From contig JACEVL010000056.1 in the NCBI GenBank assembly GCA_020284085.1, forward strand, positions 62,001 through 126,000: 64,000 nucleotides of DNA, read 5' to 3'. Shown piece by piece: positions 44,886 to 55,647 of the stretch (its first letter is position 1; each line of letters opens with the position of its first letter). Below the pieces are notes generated by a model. It saw only the letters and a program-made list of their open reading frames with translations, was not told the origin of the DNA and did not search any database. Source of the DNA: Aporrectodea caliginosa. Lineage: Eukaryota; Annelida; Clitellata; Crassiclitellata; Lumbricidae. The position numbers and the translations under genes are program-made.

Positions 44886-45175
44886 CACACGAGCCCAGTT
44901 AACTACACTGGTAAGAGCGTTGGCTGCGTGTCTCATGCGCCTCTGTGAAAAGAGCATGAGGTTCGCGGTTCCCTTCCCGATCCTGGCTTAATTATTTTCA
45001 GAGATTCAAATCTCGGGCTATCCTTGCACGGGGACCATAAATGGCGTGACGTCCATTCAAAACGGGTGAGCGGTGGTGAAGGATCTCACCCGATCAATTC
45101 ATTGAAAAATGAGCAGGGTCGAGGCCATGTATACGGTCGCTATAGAAAAACGCGAACATTTACATTTTACATATA
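44886..45175 (+). repeat. SINE family C copy (tRNA-derived, plus)
   Basis: The tRNA-like head reads CAGTTAACTACACTGGTAAG (A-box region) with a GAGGTTCGCGGTTCCCTTCC B-box region. The body contains AGATTCAAATCTCGGGCTAT and a tail of ACATTTACATTTTACAT. Copy on the other strand at 39355-39592. Confidence 0.75.
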
Positions 45176-45364
45176 GCCTAACATCGCAAAACGTAGGTTC
45201 GGCTGCAGAAAAAAACCGCTCGTAATAAGGAAGGGAAATATGCTGCTATCTCACAGTCACACCATTTCGTCCCTGTTGCAGTCGAAACCATAGGAAGCTG
45301 GCACACCGAGTCACTGAAGTCTGTCCAAGAACTGGAAGCAGGATTTAAGCAGGGACCGAAGACC

Positions 45365-45500
45365 TGTAACAATTGTATATAATGATATTCAGCTAGAAAT
45401 GTTAAGAACTATATCGAGTTGTCTTTATCGTCCAGCAAGCGTCATGCGACTACCTATGAGTGCCTAGAGTCCACTATGTAGTGTGACGTCATATGTGACA
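45365..45500 (-). repeat. 3' LTR of the compact Gypsy element
   Basis: 136 bp. Contains a perfect CRE palindrome TGACGTCA (45484-45491). Confidence 0.95.
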
Positions 45501-45539
45501 CCTCCCCACAAAGTTAAAAACTTAACAGTTTGTCTATTG

Positions 45540-48500
45540 TCAGTATTGGTCCTGGAATCGCACGCAGGGTTTGATCAGTCTTCCGCTCCGTGTACGATAT
45601 CCTTCAAGTTCTTGGTTTGGCATTGTCTGGTTGCACTGCAGTTCCAACGGTGGGAGATCAGATAGCTGTTCGCTTGAAGAGGACGCTGTTGGACTCCCAG
45701 TCAGACTGTTCTGTGATGTTACAGCTGGCTGGTCTGAGGGTGGTCTAGCCGTGGACACAGGATACTCATCTGCAGGTGGATGTGAGGTGGTTGGTGGGTC
45801 TTCCATTGTCCGGATTATATCTCGACGATTTCTTCTGAGTGTCGAGGCATTCTCTGTCACAACATTGTACGATCGAGGTGTATGATGCTTGGAGTTGACC
45901 ACACCCCTAATCCATTCGTTGTTATGTTGCACTCGCACCACATCTCCTGGGTTGAGAGGTGGCAGGCTTTTGGTGGACCTGTCATAGTAGTGCTTCTGAC
46001 GGTTTTGTCGAGCTTGAAGCGGTTGTCTACCTTCCACGACCATTGGACGCAGGACCTCAGAGGAAACAGGCAACTTCGTTCTCAGCACTCGACTCATCAG
46101 GAGTTGTGCGGGACTGAGGTTCATGTCAGCGATCGGTGCATTGCGAAATTGCAGGAGGGCGATGTTCGGATCTGTACCACTCTCCTCTGCCTTTTTCAAG
46201 AGCTTCTTGATCGTCTGAATGGCACGCTCTGATTGACCGTTCGCTTGCGGGTACCGAGGACTTGTTGTCGTCACGATAAAATTCCATTCCTCTGCAAATG
46301 TCTTCATTGCCCTACTGTTGAAGGGCATGTTGTCCGCTACTAATTCGTCTGGAATTCCATGGCGTGCAAAGATTGACTTGATCTTGACCACAACAGAGGA
46401 TGCTGTCTTGCTCTCGAGGTGGCAGATCTCAGGAAACTTAGAGAAGTAGTCGACAACAAGGAGGTAGTCTCTGCCATATAGCGTGAATATGTCTGCTCCA
46501 ACTTTCTGCCAAGGGCGTTCTGGTACAGGATGTGGTAACAATGGCTCCTGTTGCTGCTTCCGATGATACGCATTGCATATTCCACAACGAGCCACTAAGT
46601 TCTCGATGTCCCGAGCCATTCCAGGCCAATACAGCGTTGTCCGTGCCAATGCTTTACACTTGTCCATGCCCAAGTGACCTTCATGTATGCGTAACAGCAT
46701 GTCAGGACGCAGTGCATGCGGAACAATTATCTTGTGGTTCAGAAAGAGGATGCCATCGGCCTCGTATATGTCTGACACTACTTTGGAATAGGCTTTCAGT
46801 TCACAAGATAGTGCCGATTTGTTCAACTGGGTGCTGGACTGCAGTAGTTCACGAAGCTGCAGGAGTTCCGGATCATTCTGCACTGCCGATCTGAATACAG
46901 TAAGCATTCGGTTGCTAATCGGTGCATCGTGCAACACTGTGTGTACCGTCACTTCAATCTCTTCACTAAGCTCACGGTCGGAGGCCGATGGGGATGCAGT
47001 GAGGTATGCCCGTGACAAGGTGTCTGCAACATGCATGTTCTTGCCTGGTACATACTCGATATGGAGCTGATACTTGAGCAGGCGAAGCAACATGCGCTGG
47101 AGCCGAGGAGTAGTAGTGCTGATGGATTTGCGAAATATTGATTCGAGTGGCTTATGGTCACTGTGAACCAGTGTTTCCCGGCCGTAGATGTACTGTGAGA
47201 ATTTTTCACATGCGAAGACGATGGCCAACAGTTCCTTTTCAATCTGTGCGTAGCGTGTTTCTGCGTCAGTTAGGGCACGTGAGGCATAGGCAATTGGACG
47301 ACCCTCCTGAAGCAGGCACGACCCTAAACCCGTCGATGAGGCATCTGTTTGGATGACTGTTGGTTTAGAAATATCAAAGAAGCGCAGAACCGGAGTTGCG
47401 GTTATTTGTTTCTTTAGCGCTTGGAATGTTGATTCGTGATGATCAGTCCACGACCAAGGCATGTCTTTCTTCAGTAGAGCGCGCAGAGGCTGTGTTGCAG
47501 CTGAAAAATTTGAGACAAATCTGGACAAATATGTAAGCATGCCCAAGAAACGCATGAGTTCCTTCTTGTCTCTTGGCTGCTCCATGTCTTCTATTGCTCT
47601 TACTTTATCTGGATCAGGTCTGATTCCTTCCTGTGAAAGTAGGCTGCCCAAATACTTGACCTGTTTGACCTTGAACTGGACTTTGTCTTTGTTGAACCTG
47701 AGATTGTAGTTGCGTGCCCGTTCTAGTACCTGGCGTAGTGTATCATCATGTTCTTTCTCATTGCTTGCTGCAATTATCAGGTCATCGAATACCACGTGTG
47801 TGTTTGGGATGTCCCCAAAGACCTCAGTGTTGCGCTTCTGGAACACTTCCGGTGCTGACGAAATGCCAAATGGAAGACGAGCAAACGAATACCTTCCGAA
47901 CGGGGTGTTGAATGTGCACAGTTTGGAGCTCTCTTCATCCAGCTTCAATTGCCAGAACCCATCTTTCATGTCTATTATGGTAAATAGATTTTTTCCATGC
48001 AGACGAGCAGTGACGTCATCACTTGTTGGAATGGCATAGTGTTCTCGCTTGATGGCCCGATTCAAATCACGTGGATCCAGACACAGACGAAGGGAACCAT
48101 CTTTCTTTTCCACGAGTAGTAGACTATTCACCCAATCGGTTGGTTCATCACGTTTCATGAGCACCCCTGCGTTCACCATTCTGTCCAGTTGTTCCTTTAG
48201 CTTTGGCTGAAGTGATAATGGAATTCGGCGTGGAGAGTGGATGACCGGCGAGATTGATGTGTCAGTTGTAATGTGATGCTCTCCAGGAAAACATCCCAGC
48301 CCGTTAAACACATCTGCATATTCTGCTACTAGTGTGCTGGTTGTTTCGAGGCTGACCCCATCGACCTGTCTCAAAATGTTCAGTTTGATACAAGTGGGAA
48401 GGCCTAATAGGGTGGGGGCTCTATGCTTCACGATGAGAAAGTCAACTGCATGTTCCTGCCCTCTAAATTTCAAACACAGGTTGGCTATGCCGATAGGTTT

Positions 48501-49583
48501 CATGATTGTGTTGCTATACGCTGTTAGTACTACAGAGGTGGAGCGAAGAACAGGCGGGTGCTTCACCAGAGAAAACACAGCTGCAGACATAACATTTGCC
48601 TCGGCACCGCTGTCAAGCTTGCAGTTGATTCGTGTTCCCTGAATGTCAAACTCTCTGTACCAACATCTGTCTTCCTTGTTGCTCAGGTTGCAGGAGGAGA
48701 TGACCAGGCGATCCACTTCAGGCATTTCCACTGAGACATCATGGACAGATGATGTGTGTCTGTATGATCTTGATTTACCTCTTGCTGCATGGGATGAACG
48801 ACACTGCGCCGCGAAGTGATTGGGCTTGGAGCAGGTGTTGCATTGCCTGCCAAAGGCTGGACAGGACTTCGTAGGGTGGATGGTTCCACAGTTGCCACAG
48901 CTTGTGTCGTTATCATTGTTGAACGGACGACGGTTGGACGACGGTTGGACATAGGACGACGGTTGGACATAGGACGACGTTTGAACATAGTGCTTCTGCT
49001 CTCTGCCTCTCACTGCACTGACTGCAGCTGAGTCGCCGGAAATGCACTGCATTTGCACTCGGGTGGACTCTGATGCTCGACAGATGTCGAGGGCTTTCTG
49101 CAGCGTCAAGTCCGATTCTCGTAAAAGTCGCTCTTGGGTCTGTCGAACAGGATGCCCAAGGACAATTCGGTCTCGGATCATGGACTCGGTCTGGTCACCG
49201 AAGTCACACGAGGATGCTTTGACGCGCAGCGAAGTGGCAAAGGCGTCCACCGTTTCTCCCGGCAGCTGTGTTAGCTGCCAGAACTGATATCGTTCGTACA
49301 CAATGTTCTTTCTCGGGAGGCAATATGCTCTGAATTTGCCAATAACAATGTCAAAATTCTTTTCCTCACCTTCGCTGTCGTACGTGAACGTGTTATACAG
49401 CTGCAACGCTTCGTCGCCAGCGAAATTTAACATCATGGCCAGACGAGTTTCGCCTGGCTTGCCTTCCGACCCAGAGGCCAGCAGGAAGATCTCAAACTTT
49501 TGGTAGAAGGTCTTCCACTCCAGTTCCAGGTTGGTGGAGTCTAACTGGAGGGGCCTCGGGCCGGAAAATGCCGACTGCGCCAT
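45540..49583 (-). CDS. Gag-Pol polyprotein of the compact Ty3/Gypsy element
   Basis: 1,347 residues with no stop or frameshift between gag and pol. Two zinc knuckles lie near 226-250 (CGNCGTIHPTKSC, with a shortened spacing, and CNTCSKPNHFAAQC). Retropepsin CKLDSGAEANVMS is near 320. Reverse transcriptase covers about 465-690, with LLLVEKKDGSLRLCLDPRDL and the catalytic box VFDD near 600 where most relatives have Y-x-DD. RNase H has TDASSTGLGS near 741 and HSDHKPLE. Integrase has the zinc motif HEGHLGMDKCKALA...CGIC (about 965-1005) and a DDE core with D in VGADIF, D in VADNMPF and E in GQSERAIQ. A GDVVRV domain and a Ser/Pro-rich tail end 40 bp before the 3' LTR. The ATG is formed across the LTR/primer-site junction. 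Confidence 0.96.
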   Translation of the reverse strand: MAQSAFSGPRPLQLDSTNLELEWKTFYQKFEIFLLASGSEGKPGETRLAMMLNFAGDEALQLYNTFTYDSEGEEKNFDIVIGKFRAYCLPRKNIVYERYQFWQLTQLPGETVDAFATSLRVKASSCDFGDQTESMIRDRIVLGHPVRQTQERLLRESDLTLQKALDICRASESTRVQMQCISGDSAAVSAVRGREQKHYVQTSSYVQPSSYVQPSSNRRPFNNDNDTSCGNCGTIHPTKSCPAFGRQCNTCSKPNHFAAQCRSSHAARGKSRSYRHTSSVHDVSVEMPEVDRLVISSCNLSNKEDRCWYREFDIQGTRINCKLDSGAEANVMSAAVFSLVKHPPVLRSTSVVLTAYSNTIMKPIGIANLCLKFRGQEHAVDFLIVKHRAPTLLGLPTCIKLNILRQVDGVSLETTSTLVAEYADVFNGLGCFPGEHHITTDTSISPVIHSPRRIPLSLQPKLKEQLDRMVNAGVLMKRDEPTDWVNSLLLVEKKDGSLRLCLDPRDLNRAIKREHYAIPTSDDVTARLHGKNLFTIIDMKDGFWQLKLDEESSKLCTFNTPFGRYSFARLPFGISSAPEVFQKRNTEVFGDIPNTHVVFDDLIIAASNEKEHDDTLRQVLERARNYNLRFNKDKVQFKVKQVKYLGSLLSQEGIRPDPDKVRAIEDMEQPRDKKELMRFLGMLTYLSRFVSNFSAATQPLRALLKKDMPWSWTDHHESTFQALKKQITATPVLRFFDISKPTVIQTDASSTGLGSCLLQEGRPIAYASRALTDAETRYAQIEKELLAIVFACEKFSQYIYGRETLVHSDHKPLESIFRKSISTTTPRLQRMLLRLLKYQLHIEYVPGKNMHVADTLSRAYLTASPSASDRELSEEIEVTVHTVLHDAPISNRMLTVFRSAVQNDPELLQLRELLQSSTQLNKSALSCELKAYSKVVSDIYEADGILFLNHKIIVPHALRPDMLLRIHEGHLGMDKCKALARTTLYWPGMARDIENLVARCGICNAYHRKQQQEPLLPHPVPERPWQKVGADIFTLYGRDYLLVVDYFSKFPEICHLESKTASSVVVKIKSIFARHGIPDELVADNMPFNSRAMKTFAEEWNFIVTTTSPRYPQANGQSERAIQTIKKLLKKAEESGTDPNIALLQFRNAPIADMNLSPAQLLMSRVLRTKLPVSSEVLRPMVVEGRQPLQARQNRQKHYYDRSTKSLPPLNPGDVVRVQHNNEWIRGVVNSKHHTPRSYNVVTENASTLRRNRRDIIRTMEDPPTTSHPPADEYPVSTARPPSDQPAVTSQNSLTGSPTASSSSEQLSDLPPLELQCNQTMPNQELEGYRTRSGRLIKPCVRFQDQY

Positions 49584-49718
49584 GTAACAATTGTATATAA
49601 TGATATTCAGCTAGAAATGTTAAGAACTATATCGAGTTGTCTTTATCGTCCAGCAAGCGTCATGCGACTACCTATGAGTGCCTAGAGTCCACTATGTAGT
49701 GTGACGTCATATGTGACA
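49583..49718 (-). repeat. 5' LTR of the compact Gypsy element
   Basis: 136 bp, no difference seen from 45365-45500. Its last base (49583) is the A of the gag-pol ATG. Confidence 0.95.
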
Positions 49719-51920
49719 AGACCTGCGTGAGTCCAGTGCCTATCTATCAGTTGCTCTTCTGATAATAATTTACCATGAAGGGACAATGCAAAATCTTACT
49801 AAAATCTTACTAAGACACACACAGTCCTAGGTGAACAGAAAGTTATTAATTTTCAAAGCAAAACCAACTGATACATTTCTTAAACTTTTGGTAACCAGTA
49901 GATACATGCACATAACATGTACAGCAAAGACTTCAAAAGCAAACATTTCTATTCACATTGACTCGACTCCAAACTAATCATAATAAAACAATATAACTCT
50001 AACGAGATTGCTAATGCCTTAGTTACAATTTCATTCATTCATTCAGTAAATTTACAGAGCATCTAAAAAAGATGTCTACTTTGAAGCGCTGCTGTAGCTC
50101 AGACTCGATGAGCACCCTTTCACACACATGCCAACTGGCTAATTAAGGTACAACATTCCCACTGCAAACATTATCTTAAGCTGGTAGACTGAAGTCCCTG
50201 CAAACAAAGGTCGGGTAAGGCCATGGCAGCCATAAGATGTCATCAAACATGGGCAACTACTCCCACAAACATTTGATAAGCCATATAAGTTTTATATGGG
50301 ATCTTCCTATTGGGGAATACGGGTCCAAAATTGGCAAGATGGTGAAGATAAACATCTGATGTTTTCTTAATTCACTGCAAACTTCCTATTACTTGATATT
50401 ACATAAGCTTTCATAGTAACATGATATGTAAAGTAACCAGTGATTCATATAATGCCTTTTAAAATATGTGATAATAAAAAATGATAGTAATAATAATAAT
50501 AACAATATTAATAAGAATTATAATAATATTAACATTTAACAATTATAATAATTAAAAGCCAAATTAAGTGCCAATGTCTGTATACATTTCAACAATATCA
50601 TTTGTCACAATGCAGTGTAACTTTTTTAAATAATCTGGCAGTGAATTAAGGAAACATTTGATGGCTAAATTCAAAAATTCATTAATTATATCATGCTTTA
50701 AAGCAGTCACGGTTATGCATGATATACATTATTATTATCTTATTATTCCTACTGTATTATTATTATGATAAATAATTAATGAAAGCTTAATTCCATAATT
50801 AATAACATCACTAATTATATCATGCAGCAAAGTTCATAAATGATAGAAATAAAAATTTTAATTTGTTTCCTTGGCAGGGTTTCAACATTCCATTTTTCTC
50901 CAGAAACTTGAGTATTCCCGACTATGAAAACATTTGTCGTTCATACCCAACTTTAAAATCACTCAGACTAGTAAGATGTGTCTGAGATCCACTAAGGTGC
51001 TATATAAATCACTGGATACAAATGTACATGAAGCAGAATACAAGACATGGCTTTTCCATCTTACTGATAGTCATGTCAATCAATCAATCAATCAATCAAA
51101 ACAACAAGATATAGTGCCATTTCAACAGAATCTACTCAGAGGAGCTCCAGGCAAAACCACGCCTGAAAAGGACAGCTTTCAAAGAGGAATAGAATACAGG
51201 CTGGTGAAGAGTTTCTATTTATGGCATGCCTTTTCCATCTTACTTATAGCCATGTCATCTATTCATATAGGACCTTCAGTTAAACATACCAAAGAGGAGC
51301 TATATAAATGTTCTCTTCGGTTACAGTTTCATCTTCCACTGTCTGTTAATCCAGCAACAGTAACTGAAAATAAACTGTCGATCCTGTACATGGATTCGAA
51401 CCCCAGTCTCTCAATCTGTAGTTCAGACAAGATGACCACTGGCAGGTACACCACTGTTTGATCGCAATCAACTGAAAAAATACTAAAAATAAAGTCATAA
51501 ATTTCAGCGGTTTGCTACATAAATGGCAACACTTTTGAATCTTCAAACCCATACAGTATACAATCTGTGCATTGAATATTGCCACTGCAGCACCCAATAG
51601 AACTGCTAGCATTCAGAAGTAGCAGAAACAGATATGGCACTGTGAATACAATGCTGGCAAGCAAAGTGAAGCAAGAAACATTGGGCCCCATTATTACTTG
51701 GCTGGATAACAGTCCGTGAAATACTGGTCCAACCGGGCCCTCCATCCTTTCACGTCTGGTGCACAAACCGACATGACATATCTGGCTCTGAAGTAAAGGA
51801 CGGAAGCATTCAGGCACCACAGGAAACTAGGTCACCTACTTAGCACAGACCATGCAGTGATACTGTTCTCCGATTTGCTGGCTTTAAATATCTAGAGCAA
51901 CTGGTTTCTATGGTTGCCAT
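49719..51920. other. AT-rich repeat-bearing stretch, no host gene
   Basis: Contains degenerate ATTTATATAGCGCC-type repeats (50047, 51100, and GCTATATAAATG at 51000 and 51300), TAA-rich DNA at 50465-50560, and a tRNA-like SINE head on the minus strand at 51350-51460 (GGGGTTCGAATCC B box). The 175-codon frame at 50934-51461 is built from these repeats. Confidence 0.55.
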
Positions 51921-51929
51921 CCTACTTTG

Positions 51930-52739
51930 TATACCCCCGCAGTCAGTCGAGTACAGCGATCGACTTGCTCGGCCGACGATTTCGGTCGACTTTTTGATTC
52001 GACTTGGCTAACTTTCGATCGACTTCTATCGACTTGGACTGTAGTCTCTTGGCCAAAAATAGCTGACGACTGTTGCATTCTTATTTCCAGTGCCTAAATT
52101 ACTCATGTATTTCAATTGCACGCTCTTCCTCAAACTGTCAATGGTTATAACAGTTCTATTAACAAATGTAATTGCAGTTGTAACTTCTATAGCTCTGGTG
52201 TCTAATGTACAAAGCATCAACTGCATGTAATTGAACTGGTAAGTAACAGTTCAGGTATTATAATGACATCGTGTCTGCCTGTGGTTGACTTGTAAGGATT
52301 AAGCACCGCTAAATCTGTCGACTTGTTCAGCTAGGAACAGGCAGCTAGGCTACAATGGAATCTCCTAACGGTACACAAATTACAAACAAACCAGACGGCA
52401 GTAGAGGACGTGCACCTATCTATTATAGTTAAACTGTGAAAGAAAGTATCTCTATAACTCCCACTAATAAGAAAGCGCCAAGAGTTCATTATTTGCAGTG
52501 AACTTCATATTAGGTTCATACGGTATAGTTGTGTGTTTACAGAATTACGCCATTATATCATAAGGGCTGTCATTTTGTGAAGAAATACTTTTCAGAGTTT
52601 CAGTCGAAGTCGAGGAAACAACGATCGACTCGACTTGGCCGAGATTACGATCGACTCGATCGAGTCGACGATTTTTCGATCGAATCGACTTGGCCGAGTT
52701 TATGATCGACTTGATTGATCGACTCGATCGGCTGCGGGG
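51930..52739. mobile_element. MITE with GATCGACT-rich ends and 8-bp target duplication
   Basis: Flanked by a perfect CTACTTTG repeat (51922-51929, 52740-52747). The left end TATACCCCCGCAGTCAGTCG and the reverse complement of the right end CCCCGCAGCCGATCGAGTCG share CCCCGCAG. Each end carries about 100 bp of degenerate GATCGACTCGACTTGGCCGA units in inverted orientation. No open frame. The 8-bp duplication suggests hAT. Confidence 0.8.
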
Positions 52740-52747
52740 CTACTTTG

Positions 52748-55640
52748 GGACTAGCATGCATTACAGCATGCATTGACCCAGTTTCCTCACTTTATGGTTG
52801 AGTAATTTAACTTTCCCTGATCATATATCTGTGCTTTGAACAATCCTGCAGGGTCTGAATCCTTGATACTGAAGTAAAAGGCAAATTCATAACCAATCAG
52901 CATTTATCTGTCTATCGTGAAATACACACAGGTACAAGGAAACACAAAATGCTGCGTATCTTAAATCAATGGAGATCATTTGTTCGTACCCATCACCGCC
53001 AAATGGCTGGCATCAGGAACAGGTGATGATGATGATGATCTCAAAGCAAACACGAACAAACCGGTCGTTATGTGTGCATATGAATAATGACAAATGAAAT
53101 AATAAAAAAAGAAAAACATATATAACATGTTTAGCATTATGTAAATTAAACAGGGCTTCAACATTCCATGAAACACACACTGAAAAGATTAGCAAAAGTC
53201 GTCTCCATCGTAACATCAAAATAAGGAGGTTGATTAAACGTTGTAAATGTTTACGCACCGTAACTAGTACATGGTGTAGTTGATAACATGTTGTAACTGA
53301 TTCTGTACTGTAACTAGTTACATGGTGTAGCTGGTTGTGTCCTGTAAAAGATTACAGGCCACTACTAGCCATATATCGTAACCAATTATGCAACGTATCG
53401 TATCTCGTTGCATTTCATAACCGATCACATGCCTGGCATAACTGATTAATAACATTTACAATTAACTGGTTGCATGCCATAACTGCCTACCTGCCATAAC
53501 ATGCTGTAACTGGCTGCATGGCATAACTGATTACCACATATAACAGACATGGTCCACAAGTTCTACTTTATTTGCAGAAATCGTTAACATTTTTGTTGCC
53601 TTTAATACATTTGTTCGGATTATTTCATGCTTCTTTAAAGGGTACTACATTGACCGATAAAATCAACAACAATAATAAACCAATAACGATAATAATAATA
53701 CAGAAATGATAATCACAATAATGCAAATAAGTCTTCAGGAATCAGTTCCACCTAATTAACCAATAATATATTTTAATATAATGTTAACATAAAAATATAA
53801 TAATAAACACACGTGTCTTATGCATGCTGTACGATCCATGCTGTATGGACGGTCGTGAAAACTTTTTTCAGAGATCAATCAATTTCAACTCGTAACCAAA
53901 TTATTTTTTCCTGAGGGATCATTTCTATCTCGGATAATAATAACAAGAAATAATAACGAGTAATAATACTGAGTAATAATAATGATAGGCAGACAATTTC
54001 CTGCACAACTGCAATATACGGTCATCCAGCGTTTCAATGCCGTTGCCATTTGCAGCTCCTCATCCACCAATAAAAACAGAGAACAACACCCAGTAATTTC
54101 AATACTAAAGGGTAATTTTTACATCGGGTCAGAAAAAAATTATGATAACAATAATAAGTTCCAGTGTGGGCTTGTTAATGCGAATTTGGTGGAGGACAAG
54201 CTTATGATACAGCGTTTCAACCAGGCCTCGCTTAAAAGGAACAATCCTCAAAAGTCAATATTTAGCGCAACACTGCAGTTCTTGTATGGCACGTCAACCA
54301 GCACGGCACGCAGTCGATAGCTGTGGGTGACATAACACCACTTTGCGTTAAGCAGATGGGCGTGTAAATGTGTCCACACTGTACATGCATTTGGCCTAAG
54401 TGATGACACAATGAGGACAATCAAGCTACTTAAAACTATCCTTAATAAACGTAAAGCCTCAAAAAGCAAAATTCAATTTTGCACACACTGGGTTTCAAAC
54501 CCTGGTCACAGCAGCATAAGCAAGTCGCAGTTCCACACGACTGCAACACCCCCCATTGCAGAACAAAACACTGGCAGATAATTCTTGTAACTCAACAAAC
54601 TCCTCCACAAACAACCGCAGAGAAGTCATTTGACTCCTTGAAAATGCGTTAAAAATCTGTGCAAGCAAAACTGCAAAATCGTCGTCAACAACAGCAAACG
54701 AGAACTTTGAATTTCTAAAACAGGAGACTGGGCAGCACCACTGTCTGTAGATCATTTGAAAAGTACACCTAAACCTCCTCATAACACCATCTCTGGCAAC
54801 CATACCACCGATACCTGTCTTATTATAATGAGCTGCATTGAAGGTGTCATTACTGATATAATCGCAGTAACTATAATGTGACAGGTTCCGACGACGTGGC
54901 TTTGTTACACGTAGCTGTAGCTTATAATGTAACTGATAACCATGAAGCCTCTTCGTAAGTAGGCCTATAGGTAAATGGCCGGCGTCAGGAACTGATGAAT
55001 CACTCACTGCACCATAGGATGCCTGATTGTCATTGGCACCCTCTTTTACAGTCACGTTGTGAGGCGTACAATTCCCCATCCAGTTCCTGTGCATTCTGTT
55101 GGCTCTATAATCCTTTAACGACAAGTCACACTGGTTTCCCAGTCACGTTTAGTACGCTCTCGTCGTTAAAGGGTTTCACACATTCAGAGACTCCTCTTTC
55201 AACTTCAATATTGATTACTGTACCCACTTCCAATTTCACTGACCAACTGAATTTAGACAAGACTTCTCTAATGGATCACGATTTTCAACTATGTATGTAT
55301 GCATTCACCTGGACATGTTGTCAGATTAATATACCCTATCCAGTTTACTATACCACCTTTAAAGTACCTCACAAAAGTTATGGTTTCAATTTACATCACC
55401 ATTGATTGATGCCACGTGCATTATGACCACAACATTAAATAAGTCGTTAGATTCGATTATGAGGTCGATTATGAGGTCATACAACTGATCTAACTTTGGA
55501 AGCCATTTCCAAAACCACAACATATAAGAATTCATGTCAGAATGGCGAGTGTTATATGGAGGTTTTGGTGTACTTGGGCAAACAACGACACTGGTATCAA
55601 GTGTCGTCGGACTGCGTGATAATGGCACAAAATCTTCCTA
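52748..55640. other. Repeat-rich gene-free stretch
   Basis: Includes degenerate TAACTG repeats (53225-53545), TAA-rich DNA, a minus-strand tRNA-like SINE head at 54480-54550 (GGGTTTGAAACCC) and a palindromic MITE at 55108-55180 (CCTTTAACGACAAGTCACAC ... GTCGTTAAAGG). The 209-codon minus frame at 54495-55124 shows no recognisable domain. Confidence 0.5.
53225..53545. repeat. Degenerate short tandem repeat (GGCATAACTGATTAC type)
   Basis: Repeated TAACTG/TAACTAG/CATGGCATAACTG words at irregular 14-30 bp spacing over 320 bp. Confidence 0.65.
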
Positions 55641-55647
55641 TTGAAAC

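Larger units (their letters stand above)
45365..49718 (-). mobile_element. Complete compact Ty3/Gypsy LTR retrotransposon
   Basis: 4,354 bp. It has 136-bp LTRs 45365-45500 and 49583-49718 that appear identical, TG...CA ends, and a perfect 5-bp target duplication AGACC (45360-45364, 49719-49723). The primer-binding site TGGCGCAGTCGGCA directly follows the 5' LTR and fits the 3' end of a tRNA-Ser. A purine tract TGTGGGGAGG abuts the 3' LTR. One intact 1,347-codon gag-pol frame fills the interior. Short LTRs and a serine-tRNA primer recall the mag clade; the assignment is inference. The features seen are compatible with a recently active copy. Confidence 0.95.

Noticed and set aside
44886..44990. 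Possible genuine tRNA gene
   Set aside because: A and B boxes are degenerate, no clean cloverleaf was found, and a second copy on the other strand has the same non-tRNA body and tail, so it is a SINE.
50934..51461. 175-codon plus-strand open frame
   Set aside because: Built from dispersed repeat sequence (GCTATATAAATG tails, CAATCAATCAAT run, SINE head). No protein features.
54495..55124. 209-codon minus-strand open frame
   Set aside because: It overlaps a tRNA-like SINE head and abuts a palindromic MITE. No domain, membrane or family signature was recognised, and one stretch (VPDAGHL) also appears in repeat DNA near 53020.
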